From positions 3,720,001 through 3,784,000 of the forward strand of contig NC_063159.1 in the NCBI RefSeq assembly GCF_020921035.1: DNA of 64,000 nucleotides, read 5' to 3'. Position numbers and translations under genes: made by a program. The notes beneath the pieces are model-generated. The model saw only the letters and a program-made list of their open reading frames with translations. It ran no database searches and had not been told where the DNA came from. Shown here piece by piece: positions 1 through 10,224 of this stretch. The stretch comes from Rhodamnia argentea. Its lineage: Eukaryota; Streptophyta; Magnoliopsida; Myrtales; Myrtaceae. Within the stretch, counting starts at the first letter, position 1, and each line of letters starts with the position of its first letter.

Positions 1-327
1 TTGATTCTTCTAGCTGCAGATACACTGAAGATGGGCTTAAAAGAGGTTGGATGGCTTATAAAAAAACATGGGCTTGGGCTCCCTTTTTTAGCCCAAATAT
101 TACAAGAACCATCCATTGCTTGTCGACCAAGACAACGTTGCAATCGATCATGTCCAACACAGTTATAGTGGCCATGATGCACCAGCAAAATCGAGCTCTT
201 TGACAGCGAGGGTAACTCTGAAATGGCTAGAGTCCCCGAAAAGGGCATGAATTCCGAAGAAGAAAAATGCTGTTTATGTATTTTCGCTGTATATGTGCAC
301 ATGATTGGTTTTAGTGTTGGAAAGCAA
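1..327. other. Left flank of the copia insertion, no gene seen
   Basis: No convincing coding sequence. The stretch holds GGGCTT/AGCCC motifs of the kind seen in promoter parts of old copia LTRs. Together with the LTR-like sequence just right of the copia element (about 9590-9965), it may be the other side of one older LTR that the copia element split. This is inference only. Confidence 0.3.
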
Positions 328-332
328 TATGG

Positions 333-495
333 TGTTGATGTTTAGAATCAAAGAGAAATAACGAAAGTGTTTATGGTGGTTTGACCCAAATTAGGGTTGT
401 ATAATATATATTTATATGAGTGACTAATTACAATAACGGTATAAATAAACACAATTACAGAAATACCTCAATATACATATAATTACACATTAATA
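333..495 (-). repeat. 3' LTR of the copia element
   Basis: Matches 9363-9526 along its whole length with about a dozen differences and sits directly beside the TATGG target duplication at 328-332. In element orientation the LTR starts TATTAATG and ends CATCAACA. At about 163 bp it is very short for a copia LTR. Confidence 0.9.
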
Positions 496-792
496 CTCTC
501 ATTAATCCGAAGTAGGTGTAACAACTAAGAGATTGGATCTCAATAGCACATGACGCAAACTAGGTAACCCCTTTGTAAATATGCCTGCTACCCGATCCAC
601 AGTAGGCACGTAGCAAACACGTAGATCATCAAAAGCAACCCGTTCTCGAACAAAGTGAAAGTCCAACTAAATGTGTTTGGTGCGAGCATGAAATACGGGA
701 TTGAGTGCAAGATATGTAGTAGAGATGTTGTCACAATAAACAATAAGAGGAGTAGAAAGTGGCACTTCAAGCTCACGAAGTAAATGTCGAAT

Positions 793-1972
793 TTAAATGG
801 TCTCCGCAATACAATGAGTCACAGCACGATACTCGGCCTCTGTGCTAGAACGAGCTATAGTAGGTTGCTTCTTGGCACTCCACGAAATAAGATTAGTGCC
901 TAGAAATACACAAAAATATGATGTAGAACATCGAGTATCGGAGCACCCAGCCCGGTCCGCATCCGCATAAGCTGTCAATGAAGTGAGAGAACACCACTCA
1001 ATGAGTAATCCATGAGTGGATGTGCCAGCTAAGTATCGGTATATACGCTTGACGGCTTGCGGATGAGCTAATCCGGATTGATGCATGAATTGGCTAATCA
1101 AGTTCACAGCAAAACTAATATCAGGTCTAGTCATGGACACATACTGTAAAGCACCAACCATCTATCGATACAACGTTGGAGAAGTGAGAAGCTCGCCATC
1201 ATCAACAAACAACACAGTCTTTAATGCCAAGGGAGTAGATACGGGCTTTACCTTAACAATTTCAAACTTGCGCAAAAGGCTATCAACATACTTAGCTTGA
1301 GATAGAAGCGTACGGTTCAATCGATGATGAGCCTCAATGCCAAGAAAATTGGGAAGTGGTCCAAGATTCTTCATAGCAAATTCTTACGAGAGTCAAGTAA
1401 TCAAATACTATAATAAATGAGAAGTATCACCAATAACAAGGATATCATCAACATACAACCGAAGATATGGACAACCCGAGAAGAAGCATAGACAAATAAC
1501 AAGGGACCAGCCTTACTCGTCATGAAACCCAATGATAATAAAAAAAACTGTTGAAGCGAAGAAACCATGAACGTGGAGCTTACTTTAAACCATAAATGTA
1601 TTTCTGGAGACGGCACACGTGATTCGGATATTCAATATTAGAGAAATTGAGAGGTTAGCGCATATAAACTTCCTCACAAAGGATACCGTTTAAGAAGGCA
1701 TTCTTAACATCAAGTTGACGTACAACCCATTCTGATGAAATAGCAATATAGAGAACAACCCGAATTGTAGCTGGTTTAACAACTAAGCTAAAAGTCTCGT
1801 CATAATCTAATCCCGCCTATTGCTTAAATCCTTGTGCAACTAGACGAACTTTGAAGCATTCGATAGTTCCATCGGATTTTTCCTTAATCTTAAAAACCCA
1901 TTTACAACCGACTAAGTTCTTAGAAGGGTCGAGTGGCACAAGATCTCACGTGTGATTAGTGACCAAGGCATT
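793..1972 (-). pseudogene. Copia reverse transcriptase and RNase H, 3' part of pol
   Basis: Reading down the minus strand from 1972, the RT begins with the WVFKIK and RLVAQGF-type motifs of copia RTs. The catalytic YVDD box is present (minus strand, around 1440-1465). The RNase H-like tail at 793-1161 has MTRPDISFAV, a YADAD motif and SSTEAEYRA, all typical copia signatures. Several stops and frameshifts break it, for example near 1375, 1400 and 1620. The segment continues exactly from the integrase end at 5371 once the solo LTR between them is discounted. Confidence 0.92.
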
Positions 1973-1977
1973 AAATT

Positions 1978-4900
1978 TGTCACGCCTTGATCTCCGGGCC
2001 CCAACAACCCTACCAAAATGCCTCGGATCAAAATGACGACGTCTCAAGCACATCATTGACCCATAAATTTTATCTTATTATTAAGCGCATGCGGTACATG
2101 CAACTCCTAGACAAATACGGAAATCGATTGGGATAGCAAAGTAGGATATCGCATCGGTCACACCGGACAATTCAGCAAAAGTTTACTATTTTCATTTCTA
2201 GATAATTCTTAACCCTAGGGAGACTATAGTATGTACAGGTCTACTCTCTCTAGGGCAGCTCCACATGACCATCAAAAAGATACGGAGTCAACGGGGTTAA
2301 TGCATATCTATACGAGTCCAACAACTCCAACTAAAGGGCCAACATCACTCTCTCCAAACTCTCACCAAAAGATCTTCAAGAAAAAGTCCACCCTACGGCT
2401 CACATCTCGGGAAATAGTCAGGGGTTCCTGGGTTCTCGTCCGGGTCCTACACTTCCCCATCAGGGGTGTCTATATCCATCGGGTCCCACGCCTCAACCCT
2501 AGAGGTCGCAGTAGGAGGCCCATCAAACCCTCGGATGGGTATGTATAAGAGATCATTGTAACGGATAAATCAGGCCTTGAAGATATAAGGAACCAAAAGT
2601 TTAGTCCCTCCTGGATCGAGATGGTCGTCACATGGTACTCTCATATACGATCTGATCCATGAATCTGATGCTGTATGACATCAAAAAACTGATCTACGGG
2701 AACTCCGAACCTCACTGGAAGTGTTGCTGGTATCACGGATTTGAAAATGTTCAACAATAAAATGTTGATATATAAAATCTTAGTGAGTCAACGCCTAAGT
2801 CCGAGCGGGACATTGACTCGCTCAAGGCATCCTAAGCATGTAATATAATATTAATGGTAAACTAGTAGCGTGCAATTCTCACAATGCTTTACCTATCACG
2901 CAGTCGGATCCAAAATCAACAGTCTACCATCAAACACATGCAAGCTTACCCCGCCTTGGTCCACACATTTGACAATTCAGATATAACAGGCAATCAATTG
3001 CATACAACCAAGGCATATAATCAGAACATTCATCATAATTGCATGCACAATGCACCACACATGTTTCAATTATTAACGACCATTCCCGATCTTAGCAAAA
3101 CTATGCTCTTCTAGCGGGACCAAGCACTGTTCCATTTCTTCGGTAACGGAAACCGACAAGCCATGTGGTTCCAAGTATCTTCGGTATGAACTAACCGTCG
3201 GACATTCTTGTAGGGAGCATCAGTCTATCACAAGTTGTAACCGGTATTTGATAAATCGTGTGGTTCCAAGTACCCTCGACACTAACTTACCATGCTCGAA
3301 CCCTCGTACCCGGGGGTATTGGCTCCGTTCTCATGTACTCGAGGGGATGGTATCCATCATGTGATTACACAAGCACGACTGCCAAACATCCAATTTATAT
3401 CTTTACATGTATCCATTGCACACGCACAAACAATCATGCTCAAAACTTGGCTCAAGGTTATTTTCATACTTAAAATTTTGTCCATACATAGTGACATAAA
3501 CACATATATTATCCACAAGACTTTGTATCTATAAATAGGGTGATCGACCACATCAATCTAGGCACTCAACATTCATCGGACGACCACCGGATAATAATAA
3601 TCCAATAATTAATTAACAAATAATTAATTGTCCTGAAAATAATTAATTGATTTAAATTTCAATTAATAAATCTCAACTAAAAATAATTAAGTTTAACTTA
3701 ATTAATTAACCCGACTTTAGTTAATTTATCAAACCCATTTAATTAATCCATGCTTCGATTAATTGTCACCTCAATATTCGAAGGACTCGACTTCAAGCAA
3801 TTAGTTTGACCACAATTTAAATAAATATAAATAAATGTATCCAGTCGGTGATAATTAATTCAATCAGCAATTTATAGCAATTATACTAATCCTTAAATGC
3901 GGTTAACACTTAATCAAAGTTTAGGGTCGACTCACGACTCCGGTGTCGAGTCGAGCACGATGTCAACATGAGTTCAAGTTCATGTCCGCGGCGGCCGACG
4001 ATATTCACGGGACGGATCTCGGGTTGGGACGATGTCATGGGTCCGGGTGTCGGTCCGAGTCGGGTCAAGCTCTCGGGTAGGGTTTGTTCACGGCTGGGCT
4101 TCGGATTGACATGGCGGCGGTTCGGGGTAGCGGGTCCAGCTTTGGATTGAGTCAAGGGGCTGGGTTCGGTTCGGGGCTCCGGTGGCTGGCCGGGCGGCGG
4201 CCGAGACAATTGGACATGGTGCTGGGTTGGACGGAGGTAGCTGGGGGTTCGGCCGGGGCTGGTCGTGACATGGTTGGAGCTTGGGTGGGTCGCGGGCGGC
4301 CGGGGTGGGCGACGGATAGAGGTCTCGGGACCGTCGGGGCTCGGGTGAGGCGGGGCTAGCGGGGCTGCGGGGCTTAGTGGTAGCAGCTTCGGCGGCGGAT
4401 CGGGGCTAGTAGGGACCAAATGCGGGTCGGGCGGCGTCGGGCACGGCGGCGAGAGCCGCGTTGGCCCTCAGGTTCAGCGGTCTCGCGGGTTCGAGGCGGC
4501 GGCGGCGGTCCAGCGAAGTGACGGCGCGATGGAAGGCTGGCCGGAGTGGTGCGACGGCGGACGAAGGCGGAGGCTGGGTGGGGGTGGGGGTGGTGGTGTA
4601 GTCGAGCGTCGTAGGTTGCAGAGGCAAAACAAAAAAGGAAGAAGATGATGATGGACGACGAAGACGAAGAAGAAAACGTGGGGGAGGTGCTCGCTCGGTC
4701 AACGGGAACAAGGAAAAGAAAAAGAGAGAGAAGGCTGAAACTTGGGGGGGACAAAAAGAGAGAGTAAAAGATCACGGGAGATAGGGATAAAACTGGGGCT
4801 GCGAGTGGGAAAAAGTGACGATGTCAACGACGAGATGAAGTTAACAAAATAAAAGTGGAGTGGGGGGAAGTGTTCGGCTGATTTGGGCATAAAATGCGGC

Positions 4901-5365
4901 CCACAAAATCCTTTTTTTTTTTTCCAAGATCCACTTGCCGCTAATGTGAATTTTGGGGAAAGTTTCGGTTGAACTAAATGAGAAGGGGGGGAAAGAATTT
5001 TTCGGCAGATCAAGAGAAATAAAATGGAACCACTTGTCCAACTCAATTTTGATTACTTTTGTCTTTTGTAAATCAAAATCAAGGGTGAAATGGTAATTTA
5101 GTAAAATGGATACCGGTAGTCATTTGGCTCAATTGACTAAGGGCAAAAATGATATTTTCGCATTTAGAGTTCGGTCAAGGCTAAATTTACGCGCGGCGAT
5201 TCTCGACATTACGAATCAAGATTTGACAATTTATACTTGACTTTTTCTGACGGACGTCTCGGAACAACCAATCATCGTCTCTTAAATCCTCAAAGTCCAA
5301 ATTTTATTTTTCACTCTAAGAATTTTTAATTTTTCTTATAGACATCAAATTTCCATTACGTCACA
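1978..5365. repeat. Solo LTR (3,388 bp) inserted in copia pol
   Basis: The insert begins TGTCACGCC and ends ACGTCACA, giving the TG...CA ends and short inverted repeat of an LTR. It is flanked by a perfect 5-bp duplication AAATT (1973-1977 and 5366-5370). The copia reading frame breaks exactly at these points and is continuous across them if the insert and one duplication are ignored. No gag or pol coding is seen inside, so this looks like a solo LTR left by recombination. The TGTCACGCC start is common in long Ty3/gypsy LTRs. Inside, 3600-3900 is AT-rich and 3960-4740 is strongly GC-rich with proline- or arginine-rich open frames that resemble no protein I know. Confidence 0.85.
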
Positions 5366-5370
5366 AAATT

Positions 5371-7990
5371 CATCCGCCATGGCCGCTTTCCAACGTGGGT
5401 CAAGAATGGCCTTAGAATAGTAAGTTGGCGTCTCTTCATGAAAAGAATTAGAGAGATTAACAATTTTTTCTGGGTTTAGAGATTCTAGATTTAGCACGAG
5501 TTTGCATAGGATGAGTGGAAAGAGAAGTTACAGAAGTGGAGGAGCTAGCTAGAGATGTAGAGAGGATTTGTGAATCTGATGTAGGAAGAACTTGGATAGA
5601 AGTAGAGTTAGGTTGGGACACGGTGAGTGGGTTTGAAAGGAGGGTCGGTGGAGGTGAAAAAGAATTGAAACCAGATTGGGTGGGTCGAGAGGAGGAGAGA
5701 GGTATATTAAGAGGTTGGGTTAGAGAAGTCGAGAGAGGCAGAGAAGGAGCTTGATGCTCAAAGGAGGTAGAAGGAAGAACAGATTGATTGGAGGAAACAA
5801 TAAGTAAAGGAATTAAATTGGAAGAATTATTTACGGAACTAAGAGTTGAAGGATTTTGTGAAAAGGAAAAATTCTCCTCATCAAACCAAACATGACGATC
5901 GATAAAAACATGATCACTTGACCGAAAAAGGCAATGATAGCCTTTGTGATTCAATGCATACCCAAGAAATATACATGGCATAGAATAAGGTGCAAGTTTA
6001 CGGGAGACATGAGACGGAAGAAAAGGATAACAAGCACAGCAAAAAATTTGAAAGAACGAATAATCAAACTAGAACCCAAATAAATAATGAAAGAGGGAAA
6101 TATCAAATAAGATAGGAGTGGGAAGCCGATTAATAGTGTAAACAGCAAAGAAAATAACATCAACCCAATATGAAGGAGGCATATGAGCATGGATTAATAA
6201 GGTTTGAGACATTTCGACTAAATGTCTTATTTTGCGTTCGACGAGACCATTTTGAGATGGGGTGTTTGGACAAGAAAAGCTTTGAATAATATCGTTTTCG
6301 CGTAAATATGTTTGGAATGAATTACTGGTTTATTCACCTCCCCTATCAGTTTATAGGAATTTAATTTGGGCATTGCACATATTTTCGATAAAACAATGGA
6401 AGCAATGAAAGTGGGGATAAGTGTAGTACAAGTGCCATAACATTTGTACGGCGTTCACTTGAGTGCCATAATTTTCAAAACGTTCACTTGAGTGCCATAT
6501 TAGAGTAAAATCATTTACTTGAGTGCCATTTTTGTCGGAAAAGTTGTCGTGGACTTTTTGCTATTATTTTATTAATTTCTCAATGCCACGTGGATTTTCT
6601 TTACATTTTCTAATATTTTATGAAACTTTTTTTTATTTTTTATTCATTTTGAGGTTTTAATTTTTATTTTAATTATTTAATATTTCAAAAAAAAGGAGAA
6701 ACCCTTAGGTTTCTTGGTGGTGGCCGACGAAGTCACCGGCGAGGGTTTCGCCGGCCACCACCGGCCAGCCCATGGGCCAAGGTCGACTCGCCCTGGGCCG
6801 GCGAGGCGACGAGTGAGGGCGCAAAGCCATCGCTAGATCCGGGTGAGGGCTTCACGCTCCGGCCCGGCCACTCGGCCAATCCAGGGGCCGGGATCGGCTC
6901 GCCACGGGCAGGCGAGGCGACGGCGGCCCCGGTCGACGGCCGCCACGGCTCCGACAGTCGCGGCCGCGGCGGCCGTCGCGGCCTCGCCGGCCTAAGGTGA
7001 GCCGACCCTGGCCCTTGGGCCGGCCGGTGGTAGCCAACGAGACCCTCGTCGGCCACTATGGAGAAATCAAAGGTTTGGCCTTTTTTTATTATTTTTTAAT
7101 TTTCAATAATTAAACAAATCAGAAAAATAAAATCTAAAAAAATAAATGAATTAATGAAAATTTTCACGTGTACATTAAATATTTAAAAAAAATAGGTTCG
7201 TCGGCGCCATGTCGGCTTTTCCGGCGTCCACGTTAGCGATGGTACTCAAGTGAACGATTTTTGAAAGTTATGGCACTTAAGTGAACGTTTTGAAAGTTGT
7301 TGCACTCAAGTGAACACCATACAAAAGTTATGGCACTTGTACCGTACTTATCCCAATGAAAGAGAGTAGGCACTTTAGATTTATTTTTCATCGAAAAAAT
7401 CTAAGTGAACCGAGAGTAATCATCAACGAATAACACAAAATATTTAAAACTAGAATTGGATAAAATTGGACTCCTCCGTACATCGGAATGAATTACAACT
7501 AAAAGAAAAGAAGCACGATGACTAACGGACTCAAAAGGCAATCGATGAGATTTGCCCACAAGACATGACTCACATGATATCGACCTAGAACTAGAATTGC
7601 ACATACGACTCAAAACTTGTTTATTTCGTTGACCAAGACGAGCATGCCGGTGAGTGCAGCAAGCGAGTGAAGTAGAAGAAGCCACGATAGGATGCAAGTA
7701 AGAGACAACACCAAGGAATTGGAAATCGGATAAAGACCATGAGAAGAATCAGCTTGGAGGAAAACTTTCCCGGTTCGTTGGTCCTTCAAAGAAAAGGACG
7801 AACCATTAAAATCATTAGTACAATAATTTTTATGGCAAAGTTGAGTGACCGAGAGAAGATCACGAGCAAGATTAGGGACATGATAAATAGGAGATAACAG
7901 CAAAGATCGAGAATCGGTATGTAAAAAGGCTTTCTTGACTTGCTTAATAGGCAATAAACGATCATCACCAACTGAAACTTTTGTCCAATC
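5371..7990 (-). pseudogene. Copia protease/integrase region, split by a Mutator-like element
   Basis: Minus-strand pieces at 7355-7990 and 5371-6404 make up the pre-integrase zinc finger (histidines and CESC near 7570-7660), the integrase core with the HSDV and FVDDYSRFTW blocks near 7400-7530, and its continuation with SQNGLVERK-like and PSYWVDV motifs near 6180-6280. The C-terminal part ends in a PMQTRAKS motif near 5490. Stops and frame changes are frequent. The frame is interrupted between 6404 and 7355 by the TIR element described separately. Confidence 0.88.
6413..7354. mobile_element. Non-autonomous Mutator-like element, about 942 bp
   Basis: Long terminal inverted repeats (left GGGATAAGTGTAGTACAAGT, right the complement of GGGATAAGTACGGTACAAGT) are followed inward by spaced copies of CACTTGAGTGCCATAA in opposite orientation on each arm. 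The flanks carry a near-perfect 9-bp duplication, AATGAAAGT at 6404-6412 and AATGAAAGA at 7355-7363, the size expected for Mutator. It interrupts the copia integrase. The middle (about 6720-7060) is a GC-rich block whose proline/arginine-rich open frames I do not treat as a gene. It belongs to the same family as 21497-24646 and 37169-37479. Confidence 0.88.
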
Positions 7991-8039
7991 ATAAAAGGCT
8001 AGTCATGTGTGCCAATGCTTCACTGTCAAGATACCACAT

Positions 8040-9321
8040 TGGATCGGAGGTCTCCCCAACCAAGAGAGCTAAGAAAGAGTCCGATAGATCAATTGTAGTA
8101 AAGGCATGATTAAATCTTTGTCGACATTGTAGAGCAGTGTGCTCGGCTCCGTTACAGATCCGACAAGAAAGATGAGGCCTAAATCCAAGAATGCCTCCCT
8201 AGGTGAATGGGGGAACATAGGGCTTCGAACCACCATGAGGTCGACTAGAGGAAGAGGAGGACCGATCAGCATAAGGGACAGAGAATGACTATAAATCAAA
8301 TCGATCATTGGAGGCTTTCTAGACAGGTTGATCGCGCGAGAACCGTCCACCTTGTGCTCGACTAGATCTTCGACCCCTAAATTACGTCCACCATGATTCC
8401 CTTGAAACGATGGATTGGGTGAAGTGGCATGACCAATCAAAAGCATGATGGGTATCAAATGAAAATGAGATATTTGATTTTTGAAGAAATCGCTCTTCTT
8501 GTGTGAGGAGGCGTGACCGGAGATCACTAAAGGGAAGAATAGTAGGGCCATTGGTGATTATTGTGACAAAAGGACATATTCTGATGGGAGCCCATTGAGG
8601 GCTTGAATCACCAAGTGCTTATCGGAGACGGAGCAATTGATTGCGATGAGAGAATCCGCAATTGACTTGAGATGCTGAAGATAATCGGACATTAATTGAC
8701 CAGGTTTCTTAACGGCATTCTGAAAATCAAGCTTTGATCCAATTTCATTGGCTACGCGTTGATTAGTAAAGCGTCACCCTAGAGCGAGTCAAATCTCTCG
8801 AGATGTCCAAAGATCATGAACTTCACGGAAAATCTTAATCGTGAGGGTTGAGTTAATCAAACTACGAACGCATCGATCCGTCTTGACCCAAATGGAATAA
8901 GAGGATTAGCCACCAAAGTACCATTCTGATCATTGATAAGCCTCTGCGGACATAGAAAAGATCCATTCACATATCCCAATAGATCGTTACAAATCAAATT
9001 TGGTTCAAACCGAGATTTCCACAAAAGATAATTGTCCGCATCAACTTTGATGGAGACGAGATTAGTGATATTGGGAAGAACAAGAGATGGCGAGGCTGAT
9101 TGCACAGCTATAATTTGAGTAGTAGCAAAGATCGGAGCAAGAGAGAAAAGAGAAGAAGAGGTGAAAGTGGGCAGTATATTATTGAGAGGTGACAGGAAAT
9201 TGGGATTAACAAAAAGAGAAGATGATGGCCAAAGAGATGGTAGAGAAGAAGAAAAATTTGTAAATGTATTTAACATTGTTGAGGTAGTAATCGAAGCAAA
9301 GGAAGTGTTGATTTTGGGCAA
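8040..9321 (-). pseudogene. Copia gag with zinc knuckle and protease start
   Basis: The minus-strand frame from the ATG at 9321 encodes a Ser/Thr-rich leader and a retrotransposon gag-type block with KVDADNYLLWKSRFEP (about residues 90-107). A CX2CX4HX4C zinc knuckle lies at about 8110-8165. Just beyond it, near 8030-8050, is a WYLDS motif that normally starts the aspartic protease active site, but the next residue is Glu rather than the usual Gly. Frame breaks separate the pieces around 8560 and 8860. Its place directly inside the 5' LTR fits a Ty1/copia gag. Confidence 0.85.
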
Positions 9322-9362
9322 AGATGTTGAAGAACGTGATGCGTTTTCCTGCTCCGATACCG

Positions 9363-9526
9363 TGTTGATGTTTAGAGTCGGAGAAAAATAACGACAGAGT
9401 TTTTATAGTAGTTCGACCCAAACTAGGGTTGTATAATATATATTTATATGAGTGACTAATTATAATAAGAGTATAAATAAACACAATTATAGAAATACCC
9501 AATATACATATAATTACACATTAATA
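9363..9526 (-). repeat. 5' LTR of the copia element
   Basis: 164 bp, homologous to 333-495, and followed by the target duplication TATGG at 9527-9531. The primer-binding site lies directly inside it. Confidence 0.9.
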
Positions 9527-9589
9527 TATGGGAATCCAGTGAAAGCACTAGAACACAAATAGGCAAGCATTTTGTTAAATATGTCTTGA

Positions 9590-9965
9590 ATTTTATGTAC
9601 TCGGTCCGGTTTATCACTCGACCCGACATATTTTTGTGCGGCCCAAAAAGTGGAGGAAAAATTGAGATTTAGTTCGTGACGCGGAGAGTTGGGCCAATAG
9701 GTTTTTGGGCTCTATTTTTTATACTGCGGCTAGAGTTTCTTTTCGTTTGGTATTGAGGATTTTCCTTATGTGAGAGATGAGTGAGCCGTGTGCTTTTGTC
9801 GGTCGAAAATCGACTTACGTAATCGGTACTCTCTTTGATCATAGTGGAATTTCGTTTTGCCTCACCTGTGGACGTAGATCGCCTTGATCGAACCACGTAA
9901 ATCCTTGTGTTACGTGTTCGCTTTCGCATTTGTTTTCAACACATTTTGTGGTTCGAGATTTTATC
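9590..9965 (+). repeat. Fragment of an older copia-type LTR
   Basis: The stretch around 9760-9950 (TGTGGACGTAGATCGCCTTG followed by GAACCACGTAAATCCTTGTG) is characteristic of the 3' part of many plant copia LTRs. No coding sequence follows and no matching second LTR was found nearby. It may be the target into which the 333-9526 element jumped. Nothing recognisable lies from 9966 to about 10220. Confidence 0.5.
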
Positions 9966-10224
9966 ATGGCCATTCTCAATGAAGCTCGAGCGGCCATGGC
10001 TGCAGCGAGCTTTGACAAACCGATGTACAATTGTGAGATGTTTATAAGCTCCACTTAATGAACAATGTCATAGTTAGTGTTGATTCATATCGTCCAGCAA
10101 AATTTCCCTATTTGATGTGTCTCCAATCAATTCCTTCTCATTTCACCATTTCAAAAGTCTGTTGGGAACTATACCTTGTCCACAAGCCTTTTCACCCCCA
10201 ATGGCCAATTATCACTCCCCGCTC

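Larger units (their letters stand above)
333..9526 (-). mobile_element. Ty1/copia retrotransposon, full length, with two nested insertions
   Basis: Two similar terminal repeats (333-495 and 9363-9526) flank gag, integrase, reverse transcriptase and RNase H segments, all on the minus strand in the Ty1/copia order (integrase before RT). A 5-bp target duplication TATGG lies at 328-332 and 9527-9531. Just inside the 5' LTR, the minus strand reads CGGTATCGGAGCAGG, close to the initiator-Met tRNA primer site TGGTATCAGAGC. The element is cut by a solo LTR (1978-5365) and a Mutator-like element (6413-7354). Removing these and their duplications leaves about 4.85 kb, normal for copia. Many stops and frameshifts and roughly 7% LTR divergence by eye mark it as old and inactive. 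Confidence 0.93.

Noticed and set aside
3910..4775. Proline- and arginine-rich open frames on both strands
   Set aside because: They lie in a GC-rich block inside the solo LTR, with no domain and no codon structure.
6733..7056. GC-rich open frame in a Mutator-like element
   Set aside because: It sits in the GC-rich core between TIR arms, is low-complexity, and similar cores recur in other MITEs.
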